A stretch of 64,000 bases of DNA from Glycomyces albidus (lineage in GTDB: Bacteria > Actinomycetota > Actinomycetes > Mycobacteriales > Micromonosporaceae), in contig NZ_WIAO01000025.1 in NCBI RefSeq assembly GCF_009451885.1, positions 1 through 64,000 of the forward strand, given 5' to 3'. This document shows, piece by piece, positions 12,600 to 20,155 of the stretch. The position numbers were made by a program, and so were the translations under genes. The notes beneath the pieces were generated by a model that did not search any database, had not been told where the DNA came from, and worked only from the letters and a program-made list of their open reading frames with translations. Position 1 is the stretch's first letter. Each line of letters starts with the position of its first letter.

Positions 12600-12916
12600 A
12601 CCGCGGGGAGATCTACCTGTGCGACCTCGGCGTCCCGGTCGGACATGAGCAGGGGCACAAGCGTCCGGTCCTGATCGCCTCTCAGGGGGAGATGGCGCGC
12701 GCCGGTATACCGATCGTGATACCGATTTCGAAGACCAAGAAGGGGTACCCCACGCATATCGAACTCGAGGGCGTGCTTTCGACGACCAGCTACCTTCAGT
12801 GCGAGCAGATCCGTGTCGCTTCGGTGAAGCGGCTGCTCCACAAGATCGGCGAAGTCGATGGGCTGGTCATGTTGCAGGTAGAGATGATGCTCAAGCGGAT
12901 GCTCGGGTTGCACTGA
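12596..12916 (+). CDS. MazF/PemK-type mRNA interferase toxin
   Basis: A 106-residue type II toxin. It has the MazF fold signature from the first residue: RGEIYLCDLGVPVGHEQGHKRPVLI (the GxEQ.. KRPVLI loop of the active site), then IVIPISKTKKGYPTHIEL and the TSYLQCEQIRVASVKRL segment (conserved T/S and Q-IR). Known members cleave single-stranded RNA at short motifs. The start is GTG inside the antitoxin stop. Length and motifs are complete, so it is probably active. Confidence 0.9.
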   Translation: MNRGEIYLCDLGVPVGHEQGHKRPVLIASQGEMARAGIPIVIPISKTKKGYPTHIELEGVLSTTSYLQCEQIRVASVKRLLHKIGEVDGLVMLQVEMMLKRMLGLH

Positions 12917-12956
12917 CCGGGTTCGGGGGCACTGCCGGCTCGCCGTCGGTGCTTTC

Positions 12957-12968
12957 TATGCTTGGGGC
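12957..12968 (+). promoter_or_regulatory. Leaderless promoter box of the DUF397 gene
   Basis: TATGCT is followed by 6 nt and the ATG at 12969; no Shine-Dalgarno sequence is present. Confidence 0.5.
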
Positions 12969-13256
12969 ATGACGAAGCGTGAGCATCCGCTCAAGGGCGA
13001 GTTCGACACCGCCGCGGCCCGCTGGGAGCGCACGACGCACGAGGACGGGACGCCCGCGGCGCTGGAGATCGGCTACGCCGACAACGGGCTGGTGGCCCTG
13101 CGCATGGCCGAGGATCCCGACGGCGACATCCTCATCTACACCCCGTCCGAGTGGGAGGCGTTCGTCGAGGGCGTCCGCGACGGCGAGTTCGACCTCGACA
13201 CCTGGGACGACGAGCCGATCGTCGAGGTCATCGAGGACGAGCCCGCGAAGCGGTAG
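12969..13256 (+). CDS. DUF397-like small acidic protein
   Basis: A 95-residue acidic protein. Its core (IGYADNGLVALRMAEDPDG, then ILIYTPSEWEAFVEGVRDGEFD) matches the DUF397 pattern: a strand with VALRM, DPDG, and a TPSEW..F..GVRDGEFD helix. DUF397 proteins usually sit beside an XRE-type helix-turn-helix gene and behave like small partners or antitoxin-like regulators in actinobacteria. No XRE gene is adjacent here, so it is an orphan. It lies between the MazEF pair and the S8/CHAT cluster and has its own leaderless promoter and terminator. Confidence 0.78.
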   Translation: MTKREHPLKGEFDTAAARWERTTHEDGTPAALEIGYADNGLVALRMAEDPDGDILIYTPSEWEAFVEGVRDGEFDLDTWDDEPIVEVIEDEPAKR

Positions 13257-13315
13257 CACCAGGCGGACCGAAGAGCCCGGCAGCACCGGGCGCACCGAAA
13301 CACCTAAACGACCCA

Positions 13316-13342
13316 CGCCCCGGAGGCCGCGCCTCCGGGGCG
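13316..13342 (+). terminator. Terminator after the DUF397 gene
   Basis: A 12-bp perfect stem (CGCCCCGGAGGC with GCCTCCGGGGCG, loop CGC) followed directly by TTT. It isolates the DUF397 gene from the protease cluster. Confidence 0.85.
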
Positions 13343-13540
13343 TTTCCGCATCCCTCGAACGTGCCAATCTGAGAAACCGCGTTCCCGCGTGTATCCGACC
13401 GGACCGCCCCGCCTCTTCCCTGGTGAGCGCCGCCGTACCGGTCCGCCCGCGGCGTTCGCGGCATTCCGGGCTCGAGTGCCTCCCGACTCGTCGGGACCGG
13501 CGTGTACCCCGCGTCTTGCAGAAGGTGAGGAGAATCGGTC
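13343..13540. other. Leader region of the S8/CHAT cluster
   Basis: About 200 nt without a supported gene. It ends in a strong Shine-Dalgarno site for the 17-residue ORF. A short hairpin (CCCGAC-TCGT-CGGG type, near 13488) is visible. No clear -35/-10 pair stands out. Confidence 0.35.
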
Positions 13541-13594
13541 ATGAAGGATCCCCCTCCTCTCCACAACCGCATAGTCCCCCGGAAGACGACTTGA
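13541..13594 (+). CDS. Putative 17-residue leader peptide or small ORF, coupled to the S8 protease
   Basis: ATG preceded by GAGGAG (13527-13532) at ideal 8-nt spacing. It encodes MKDPPPLHNRIVPRKTT and stops with TGA inside the Shine-Dalgarno site (GAGGAG, 13593-13598) of the S8 protease gene. This arrangement is a classic translational-coupling design. The peptide is basic and proline-rich, with no signal or membrane segment. It could be a mere leader, or a small partner or substrate of the proteases. I know no family for it; only the initiation signals support it. Confidence 0.5.
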   Translation: MKDPPPLHNRIVPRKTT

Positions 13595-13603
13595 GGAGCT
13601 CCC

Positions 13604-15148
13604 ATGCGATTGGTGTTCGCCGATCACGAACCCCATTTGAAGCCCAATCCGCGCCGCGACCACATGAGCGGCGTGCCCGAACTCGCTTACTCCACTCTGG
13701 ACCGGCACGGCGGCCGCGTCCTCGCCCCCGGACAGGTCGTCCGCACTGCGGGCAGCTCGGCCCCGGTCGGCACCATCTACCGCTACGACCGCCTCCTCGT
13801 CGACGAGTCGGTCATCCTCGACGACGAGGCCCGCCGCCGCCTCGAAGGCGCCGTCCGCCCCTCCGGCATGTCGCTGGAGAGCCGCTCCGCGAGCGCCCTC
13901 GTCACCGGCCAGGGCCCCTACCGGGTCCCGGTCGTCAGCAGCCACGGCGACCAGGCCGGCGTCGACGCGTGGTCGCTGCTCCAGCGGCTCAAGACCGACA
14001 CCAGCGACGAGAGCCTCCCGAGCGAGCTGCTCGACAAGGTCCGCTTGGAGCACTTGATGATCTGCTCCAAGGGGACCGGGCCCGGGATGGGCACCGGCGA
14101 GCCGCCCCACCCCGGCCCGCACCAGCTCTCGCTCGGCCGTATTCCGGTCGACATGGTCGCCCCGATGCCGGAGCGGAAGAAGCTCGACCGGCGGCTCCGA
14201 GTGGCCGTCCTGGACACCGGCGTCCCGCCGGGGCACCCCGCCTTCGACGTCTCGGACCGCACCGAAGGCAAGGACACCTTCGTGGTGGTCGACCACGCCT
14301 TCCAGACCCGGCTCGGCCAGCACAACGACTCGCCCGCGCCGCCGCTCGACGACCCGTGGGACGGCCCGGTCCACGAGCCGACCCTCATCGGCGAGGTCGC
14401 CAGCCACTTCGGCCACGGCACCTTCATCACGGGGCTCCTGCGCCAGATGTCCCCGGACGTCCAGGTGTACTCGCTCCGAGTGGTCCACAACGACGGCCTC
14501 TCCTACGAGCACGAGATCATCGGCGCGCTGCACCATGTGGCCGACCAGATCGAGGCCGCCCGCGCCGGCGACGCCGAGGCGTTCCCCGTCGACGTGGTCG
14601 TCCTCGCACTGGGCTATGTGGACGAAGACGCCGACGACCAGCCGGGAGGCTGGATGGGCTCGGCCGTCGAACGGCTGACGAAACTGGGCATCCCCGTGGT
14701 CGCCGCCGCGGGCAACCAGTCCTCGGACCGGCCGTTCTACCCCGCGGCGTTCGCCGCGCACGGGCAGCCCGAGAACGCGGCGCCGATCGTGAGCGTCGGC
14801 GCGCTGAACCCGAACCTCGAGGTCGCGATGTTCTCGAACGAGGGCCCGTGGGTCTCGTGCTACGCCACCGGGGCCGGGTTGGTGAGCACGTACCCGTGCG
14901 AGGCCGAGGGGTCGCGCGAACCCGAGCGCCGTTCGAAGTCGACGATGCGCAACCGCTTCCGCGAAAGCTACGACTTCGACGACTTCTCGTCCGGTTTCGC
15001 GGTGTGGAGCGGCACCTCGTTCGCGGCCCCGGTCGCGGCGGCGTACCTCCTGAACGCGATGGCGGAGTCCGGTGTGGAAGAGGTCCAGGACGCGGTCAAG
15101 GCGGCCGAGCGCGCGCACGCGGCGCTCTCCCGGCTGAAAAGTCGCTAG
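13604..15148 (+). CDS. Cytoplasmic S8 (subtilisin-like) serine peptidase
   Basis: A 514-residue protein with an unassigned N-terminal domain (1-190) and a C-terminal subtilase domain (about 195-505). The full triad is visible: D204 in VAVLDTGVP, H271 in HFGHGTFITG, S472 in SGTSFAAPVAAA, with oxyanion Asn about 371 in VAAAGNQSS. There is no signal peptide, transmembrane anchor or obvious cleavable propeptide, so it should act inside the cell. GAGGAG 5 nt before the ATG overlaps the stop of the small ORF. It heads a cluster with a sigma factor, a small beta-rich protein and a CHAT protease, suggesting regulated proteolysis rather than nutrient scavenging. The substrate is unknown. Confidence 0.9.
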   Translation: MRLVFADHEPHLKPNPRRDHMSGVPELAYSTLDRHGGRVLAPGQVVRTAGSSAPVGTIYRYDRLLVDESVILDDEARRRLEGAVRPSGMSLESRSASALVTGQGPYRVPVVSSHGDQAGVDAWSLLQRLKTDTSDESLPSELLDKVRLEHLMICSKGTGPGMGTGEPPHPGPHQLSLGRIPVDMVAPMPERKKLDRRLRVAVLDTGVPPGHPAFDVSDRTEGKDTFVVVDHAFQTRLGQHNDSPAPPLDDPWDGPVHEPTLIGEVASHFGHGTFITGLLRQMSPDVQVYSLRVVHNDGLSYEHEIIGALHHVADQIEAARAGDAEAFPVDVVVLALGYVDEDADDQPGGWMGSAVERLTKLGIPVVAAAGNQSSDRPFYPAAFAAHGQPENAAPIVSVGALNPNLEVAMFSNEGPWVSCYATGAGLVSTYPCEAEGSREPERRSKSTMRNRFRESYDFDDFSSGFAVWSGTSFAAPVAAAYLLNAMAESGVEEVQDAVKAAERAHAALSRLKSR

Positions 15149-15157
15149 CCTGAGACC
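15146..15157 (+). promoter_or_regulatory. Leaderless promoter box of the sigma factor gene
   Basis: TAGCCT overlaps the S8 stop codon and is followed by 6 nt and the ATG at 15158. The sigma gene may therefore be transcribed independently of the protease. Confidence 0.5.
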
Positions 15158-15772
15158 ATGAACGCGATTTCGGCTCATACGGTGGCGGCGGTCGACTACG
15201 ACCGGTACGCGCGGCTCTACATCGCCGCGCGTGCCGGCGACCGCAGTGCGCAGCGCACCTTGATCGAGGAGCTCAACGTGCCGCTCTGGCGGGTGGCGCG
15301 GAAGGCCGGCCTCGATGCGGAGAGCGCCGCCGACGTGGTGCAGACCGCCTGGCTTCGGCTGTGGCGCACCAAGGACGGGCTGAACCAGCCTCGCGCGCTG
15401 ACCAAATGGCTGCACACCACGGTCAGCCGCGAGGCCTGGAACGTCGCCGGACGCGCGAAGCGGGAGGTCGTCTCGGACCCGCTGGACATCAAGGAGCCGG
15501 TCATCGAAGGCATCGAGGACGACCTCGTCCGCAGTGCCGAACGAGAGGCGGTCCGCCGGGCCTTCCTTGCGCAGGACGTGAAGTGCCGGGCGCTGCTCGC
15601 CTACGTGGCGGCCTTCGCCCGGCCGGATTACGACGTCATCTCCGAGGAGCTCGGGATGAAAAGGGGGAGCATCGGACCCACTCGGGGCCGCTGCTTGGAC
15701 AAGCTGAGGAAGACGCTCATGGATGATCCGTCCTGGGCTTCAGGTGAGGAGCGGGATGCAGATGGAACCTGA
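15158..15772 (+). CDS. Sigma-70 family (ECF-like) RNA polymerase sigma factor
   Basis: A 204-residue protein. Region 2 is visible as the long helix with AADVVQTAWLRLWRTKDG (the promoter-melting and -10 contact segment, about 58-75). Region 4 is a C-terminal HTH with DYDVISEELGMKRGSIGPTRGRCLDKLRK (about 158-186), which would read the -35 element. There is no anti-sigma gene or SnoaL-type C-terminal extension. It lies between an S8 protease and a CHAT protease and overlaps the next gene by 17 nt, so its activity may be controlled by those proteins or simply by expression. Direct targets are unknown. Confidence 0.9.
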   Translation: MNAISAHTVAAVDYDRYARLYIAARAGDRSAQRTLIEELNVPLWRVARKAGLDAESAADVVQTAWLRLWRTKDGLNQPRALTKWLHTTVSREAWNVAGRAKREVVSDPLDIKEPVIEGIEDDLVRSAEREAVRRAFLAQDVKCRALLAYVAAFARPDYDVISEELGMKRGSIGPTRGRCLDKLRKTLMDDPSWASGEERDADGT

Positions 15773-16292
15773 GACTGGGAACCAGAGCGAGTTCGAACCG
15801 TTGGACTCCTGCGATGAGCGAATTCTCGCGGTCATCAACGAGCTGCACCATCGGGACGATCCGATTCCGAACGACTTGAACGATCGGGTCGAATTCGTCC
15901 TCGAACTGGAGGCGGCGCTGGACGCCAAAGTCGCCTCGGTATATCGGCCGAAGGAATTCGCGCTCATGCGAGGGGACACCGAACTGGCGGTGAACCAAGG
16001 CGATCCCGCCTCGATCACCTTCGACTGCGAGACGGTCACGGTGATGGTGACCCCCAGGCCCTCGGCCGCTCATGAAATGCGTCTGGACGGGTGGATAGGG
16101 CCGGAAGGCACCTATGCGGTCGAATTCAGAAGCCCTCAGGGAACCCGTCGCGCCTCGTCCGATGAGAGCGGCAGATTCGTCATCGAGGGGCTTCCGGACA
16201 ATGAGATGTTCCAACTCGTGATCCGGCCCGACGAAGCGCTGCAAAGGGAAGGGCTGCCAGCGGTGGTCGTGACGCCTGCCGTCCGTCTGTAG
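15756..16292 (+). CDS. Small protein with carboxypeptidase-regulatory-like beta domain, CHAT-cluster partner
   Basis: A 178-residue acidic soluble protein. The N-terminal half (1-70) is helical and charged (ILAVINELHHRDD, VEFVLELEAALDA). The C-terminal half (about 85-178) is beta-rich and resembles the transthyretin-like carboxypeptidase regulatory fold in its repeat GTRRASSDESGRFVIEGLPDNE. GAGGAG at 15746-15751 serves ATG 15756 or ATG 15762. It overlaps the sigma gene and ends 10 nt before the CHAT gene. I infer an adaptor or substrate role between sigma factor and protease; anti-sigma activity cannot be excluded, although no known anti-sigma motif is seen. Confidence 0.7.
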   Translation: MQMEPETGNQSEFEPLDSCDERILAVINELHHRDDPIPNDLNDRVEFVLELEAALDAKVASVYRPKEFALMRGDTELAVNQGDPASITFDCETVTVMVTPRPSAAHEMRLDGWIGPEGTYAVEFRSPQGTRRASSDESGRFVIEGLPDNEMFQLVIRPDEALQREGLPAVVVTPAVRL

Positions 16293-16302
16293 CATGTGAA
16301 GA
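16290..16302 (+). promoter_or_regulatory. Possible leaderless promoter box of the CHAT gene
   Basis: TAGCAT starts on the stop codon of the preceding gene and is followed by 7 nt and the ATG at 16303. A weak GAAG is the only other initiation signal. Confidence 0.4.
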
Positions 16303-18816
16303 ATGCTTCAACATGCCTGGCGTCTGTTCACTCGCGGCCAGCGACTGTACCGCCGCGGCCGGGTCGCAGAATCGGCGACGGCACTGGAAGAGGCATTGGA
16401 GCTGCTGGACTGGGACCCCGAGCGGCTCCCGCCGGCCGGAACCGCGCGAGCCCGCCTGACCGCGAAAGTGCTCCTGGTCCTCGCCATCGAGCAGGTGACC
16501 CTCGGCGACCCGGGTCGCGGACTGCGATTCCTCGATCTCGCCGAACGGTTCATCGCGCCCGGCGACCGGGGCATGATGCTGCACCAGCGGGCCTTCATTC
16601 TCTGGCAGAGCGGCCGGCTGACGGACGCGCTCCGCTGGTTCGACGCGGCCGAGCCGCTGCTCGCCGAGCACGGCCCCGACTACATGTACGCGGCCCTGTT
16701 CCATAATCGGGCGCTGGTCTGGAGGGATCTCGGCGAACTGCACCATTCGCTGACGAGCATTCAGCGTGCCGTCGCGATTCTCGACGGACTCGACATCCCG
16801 GCGAACCGCGCCAAGTCCCTCCATATCGAGGCGCTAATCTGGCTCGATCTCGGAGAAGTGACCAAGGCGCTCCAGGCGTTCGATGAAGTGCGGGCGCAAT
16901 ACCGCGCCTTCGCACCCGAATTGGAACCGTACATCGAGGGCTCTTATGCGGAGGCGCTCTCCTATGTCGGGATGTTCCGGCAGTCGACCAAGCGCTGGGC
17001 CGAGGCGATCGCCTCGCAGCGGCTGCTCGGCGACCGGAGGAGCGCCGCGATGTTCGAGTACTGGCGGGCCGTGGCGGCGTACGAGGACAACCGGCTCGAC
17101 CTCGCCGAGGAGTGGGCGAACCAGGCCCTGCAGTCGCTGTACGAGCAGGGGAACGAGCCGATGGCGTTCCTCGCGCAGCTGCTGATCCTGCAGGGGCAGT
17201 TCGATGCCGGCCGTGAAGGGCCCGGATTCGCCGACAAGGTGCAGCGGCTCTGCGACGCGCTCGAGCAGCGCGGCTGGAGCCTGCGGCTCAACCAGGCGAA
17301 GATCCTCGCCGCCCGCGCGAAGATCCGGGCCAAGGAGCTCGACGGCGTGGAGGCGCTGCTCCAGGAGGGTGCCAGCGGCACCGGCTACGACGCCTTGGCC
17401 GAGGACCTGGCCAGGTGCCTGGCGAAGGCCGAACTCGCCTGGGCCCGGAACGGCGACCCTACCCCGGAACTGCGCGCCGGCCTGGACCTCCTCGACAACT
17501 ACCGCATGACGTTCGGGTCCGTCGAGTTCCAGGCCGGGGTCTCGGCGCTCGGAGTGCAGCTCTCCAACAAGGGCCTCAGCTACGCCGCCACCAGAGAGGT
17601 GCCGGCCGAGCTGCTGTGGTGGGCGGAGCGGTCGCGCGCTCAGTCGCTGCGGATCCCACCGGTCAAGTCCTCGGCCGACCCTGACGCGCGCCAAGCGCTC
17701 GGCCGGCTCCGCCAAGCGCGCCAGGAGCTTTGGGACCTGCAACTCCAAGGAGAGAACGCTTCCGAAGCGCTCGCCCGGGTCAGCGCGCTCGAAGCGGAGA
17801 TCCGCGACTACGACCGGGCCCGACCGGGACCGGGGGAGCAGGCCGACCGGATCGCCCCCGAGGCGATCCACGAGCTCGCGAACGCCAGGGAGACCGTCCT
17901 CGTCAACATGCTCCACGTCGAGGAGACCCTGCGCGCGGTCCTCGTCGGCGGCGACGGACTCCAGTACGTGGAACTCATGCCGCTCAAGGAGGCGACCGAG
18001 CTCGAACGGCGCCTCGGCGCGGACCTCGACGCGCTCAGCCGGACCTTCAACCACCCGCCGCGGCTCCGGGGCAGCGTCGAGAGCGCCATGCGCCGCAACG
18101 CGGACGCGCTCTCCGAAGGCATCTGGAAGCCCATCGCCGACTATGTCGGCGACCGGCAGATCGTCATCGTCCCGCACAGCCGCCTCGCGTGGGTCCCGTG
18201 GCCGCTGCTGCCGGCGCTGCGCGGCAGGCCGATCACGGTGTCGCCCTCCGCCGAGGTCTGGTGGCGCGCGGCCCAGCGGCCCGCCGCGACCGGCCCGGCG
18301 CTGATCGCCGCCGGGCCCCGGCTCGTCCGCGCCGACAGCGAGATCGAGTCGGTCGCCGCCCTCTACCCCGACGCGAGGCTGATCCGCGCCGAGAAGTCCG
18401 ACCCCGAGGACGTGCTCAGGGCCCTCGACGGCGCCTCGGTCGCGCACCTCGCCGCGCACGGGCACCACGAGCCGGACAACGTCCTGTTCTCCCGCTTGGA
18501 CTTCGGGCTCGGACCGCTCAACGCGTACGAGCTGCTCGGGCTCGACCAGCCGCCGAGCCACGTCGTCCTGTCCTCGTGCGACCTCGGCCGCTCGACCGTG
18601 GAGGTCGGCAACGAGACGCTCGGCTTCACGGCGGCGCTGCTGCACGCGGGCGCCTCGACCGTGGTCTCCAGCCTCGCCCGCGTCCCCGACGCGATGGCCG
18701 CCGACATGATGCTCGAGTACCACCGCCGCTGCGCCGCCGGCGCGTCGCCCGCCGAGGCGCTTGCCGCCGTCGGGGAGCGGCGTCCATGGCACCCGTTCGT
18801 CGCGTTCGGGGCGTAG
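16303..18816 (+). CDS. TPR-CHAT domain protease
   Basis: An 837-residue protein. Residues 1 to about 430 are helical TPR-like repeats (for example VAESATALEEALELL and LFHNRALVWRDLGELHHSL), a protein-binding scaffold. A coiled linker follows (about 455-505), then a C-terminal CHAT caspase-like domain (about 525-837). The dyad is intact: His719 in AHLAAHGHH and Cys759 in VVLSSCDLGRS. CHAT proteases are activated by partner binding and act in bacterial conflict and signalling systems, including Craspase-type CRISPR effectors. Here the partners are likely the adjacent beta-sandwich protein, sigma factor and S8 protease. The protein is soluble, with no signal peptide. Substrate unknown. Confidence 0.92.
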   Translation: MLQHAWRLFTRGQRLYRRGRVAESATALEEALELLDWDPERLPPAGTARARLTAKVLLVLAIEQVTLGDPGRGLRFLDLAERFIAPGDRGMMLHQRAFILWQSGRLTDALRWFDAAEPLLAEHGPDYMYAALFHNRALVWRDLGELHHSLTSIQRAVAILDGLDIPANRAKSLHIEALIWLDLGEVTKALQAFDEVRAQYRAFAPELEPYIEGSYAEALSYVGMFRQSTKRWAEAIASQRLLGDRRSAAMFEYWRAVAAYEDNRLDLAEEWANQALQSLYEQGNEPMAFLAQLLILQGQFDAGREGPGFADKVQRLCDALEQRGWSLRLNQAKILAARAKIRAKELDGVEALLQEGASGTGYDALAEDLARCLAKAELAWARNGDPTPELRAGLDLLDNYRMTFGSVEFQAGVSALGVQLSNKGLSYAATREVPAELLWWAERSRAQSLRIPPVKSSADPDARQALGRLRQARQELWDLQLQGENASEALARVSALEAEIRDYDRARPGPGEQADRIAPEAIHELANARETVLVNMLHVEETLRAVLVGGDGLQYVELMPLKEATELERRLGADLDALSRTFNHPPRLRGSVESAMRRNADALSEGIWKPIADYVGDRQIVIVPHSRLAWVPWPLLPALRGRPITVSPSAEVWWRAAQRPAATGPALIAAGPRLVRADSEIESVAALYPDARLIRAEKSDPEDVLRALDGASVAHLAAHGHHEPDNVLFSRLDFGLGPLNAYELLGLDQPPSHVVLSSCDLGRSTVEVGNETLGFTAALLHAGASTVVSSLARVPDAMAADMMLEYHRRCAAGASPAEALAAVGERRPWHPFVAFGA

Positions 18817-18856
18817 CCTGCCCGAACACCCCCGTTGAAAGGCACCGCCCGAACCG

Positions 18857-20095
18857 ATGTTCCGCCACCCCGACCACCGGCTCCTGCTCGTCTCCGTCGC
18901 GACGAGCCAGATCGGGCTCCAGATCGCGTTCTTCTCCGTCTCGATCATCGCCGTCGTCGTCCTCGACCTGAGCGAGTCCCAGATCGGCGTCCTGAACGCG
19001 ATGGACCAGATCGCCTTGGCGCTCTTCGGCCTCCTGATCGGCGCCTGGGTGGACCGGATGCGGCGCAAGCCGATCGTCGTCGTCAGCGAGTCGCTGCGGG
19101 CGCTGGTGATGCTGAGCGTGCCCGTCGTGTGGATGCTCGACGCGCTCGCCGCCTGGCAGATGTACGCCGTCATGTTCCTGCTCGGGCTCGTCTCGGTGTT
19201 CTTCGACGTCGCGCAGGCCAGCTACATCCCGATGCTCATCGACAACGACCGGCTCACCGGCGCGAACTCGCACCTCCAGGGGATCAGGTCCGCGTCCGAC
19301 ACCGGCGGCCCGCTCGCCGCGGGCCCGCTGGTGGCGGCGCTGACCGCGCCGGTCGCCGTCGTCGTGGCGGTCGTCGGGTTCGCCGTGTCGGCGTTCAGCG
19401 TGTGGCGCATCAGGTTCGAAGAGGCCGAACCGGTCCGCCCCGAGCAGCCGAACCTCAGATCCGAGATCGCCCAAGGCATCCGCTTCATCCTCAAGGACCC
19501 GATCATCCGCACTGTGGCGTTCTCCAGCGCCTGGTGCAACCTCTCCATCGGCGCCTTCCAGGCCATGCTCGTGGTGTTCCTGATCCGCGACACGGGCCAG
19601 ACCAGCGCGGCGGTCGGCCTGATCCTCGCCGGGTCGGGCGTCGGCGGCGTCCTCGGGGCGGTGCTCGTCGGCAAGATCTCCGCGAAGGCCGGCATGGGAC
19701 GGACCGCGCTCGTCGCGCTCGCGCTCTCGGGACCGGGCATGGCGGTCGTGGCGATGTCCGGGCCCGGGTGGGGCGCGGTCTGCGCGTTCCTGGGGCAGAT
19801 CCTGTACGTCGCGGCGATCGTCGCGTTCAACGTGAACGTCGTCAGCTACCGGCAGGCGGTCACGCCCGACCCGATCCAGGGACGCGTCAACGCGACCCAG
19901 CGGGTGATCACGTGGGGCTCGATGGCGATCGGCTCGATCCTCGGCGGCTTCGCCGGCGAGGCCGTCGGCGCCCGGGCCGTGCTCTTCATCGCCGCCGGAA
20001 TGCTGTTCGCCGGCTGCCTGGCACTCCTCAGGACCCCGATCCGGACCCTCAGGGAACTCCCCGAGGAGGGCTCCGGGCTCCGCGAGGTCCGTTAG
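18857..20095 (+). CDS. MFS transporter
   Basis: A 412-residue Major Facilitator with about 11-12 hydrophobic segments. The signature loop after helix 2 is visible (GAWVDRMRRKPIVVVSE, the GxxxDRxxRK motif A). The type resembles the MFS exporters annotated as macrolide or enterobactin efflux pumps in actinobacteria, but the substrate cannot be read. TAGCCT at 18814-18819, overlapping the CHAT stop, may promote it, giving a 30-nt leader with a weak GAAAGG. It is unlikely to be part of the CHAT system and may be a neighbour by chance. Confidence 0.88.
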   Translation: MFRHPDHRLLLVSVATSQIGLQIAFFSVSIIAVVVLDLSESQIGVLNAMDQIALALFGLLIGAWVDRMRRKPIVVVSESLRALVMLSVPVVWMLDALAAWQMYAVMFLLGLVSVFFDVAQASYIPMLIDNDRLTGANSHLQGIRSASDTGGPLAAGPLVAALTAPVAVVVAVVGFAVSAFSVWRIRFEEAEPVRPEQPNLRSEIAQGIRFILKDPIIRTVAFSSAWCNLSIGAFQAMLVVFLIRDTGQTSAAVGLILAGSGVGGVLGAVLVGKISAKAGMGRTALVALALSGPGMAVVAMSGPGWGAVCAFLGQILYVAAIVAFNVNVVSYRQAVTPDPIQGRVNATQRVITWGSMAIGSILGGFAGEAVGARAVLFIAAGMLFAGCLALLRTPIRTLRELPEEGSGLREVR

Positions 20096-20107
20096 CGTTC
20101 TCGCTGC

Positions 20108-20155
20108 GCCGCAGCAGCATCGGATGATGCCGTGCCGCAGTAGCATCAGAGGATG
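20108..20155 (+). repeat. Two tandem 22-nt near-repeats at the phosphatase promoter
   Basis: GCCGCAG(C/T)AGCATC is repeated at 20108 and 20134 (26-nt period, 3 mismatches in 22). The second copy supplies the TAGCAT box and start codon of the next gene, so the promoter and start region appears duplicated. Confidence 0.6.
20141..20152 (+). promoter_or_regulatory. Leaderless promoter box of the phosphatase gene
   Basis: TAGCAT is followed by 6 nt and the ATG at 20153. A degenerate copy (CAGCAT) lies 26 nt upstream. Confidence 0.45.

Noticed and set aside
15158-16292. The small beta-rich protein as an anti-sigma factor for the adjacent sigma factor
   Set aside because: No zinc HxxxCxxC motif, no transmembrane helix and no known anti-sigma fold can be seen; left as an open possibility rather than a call.
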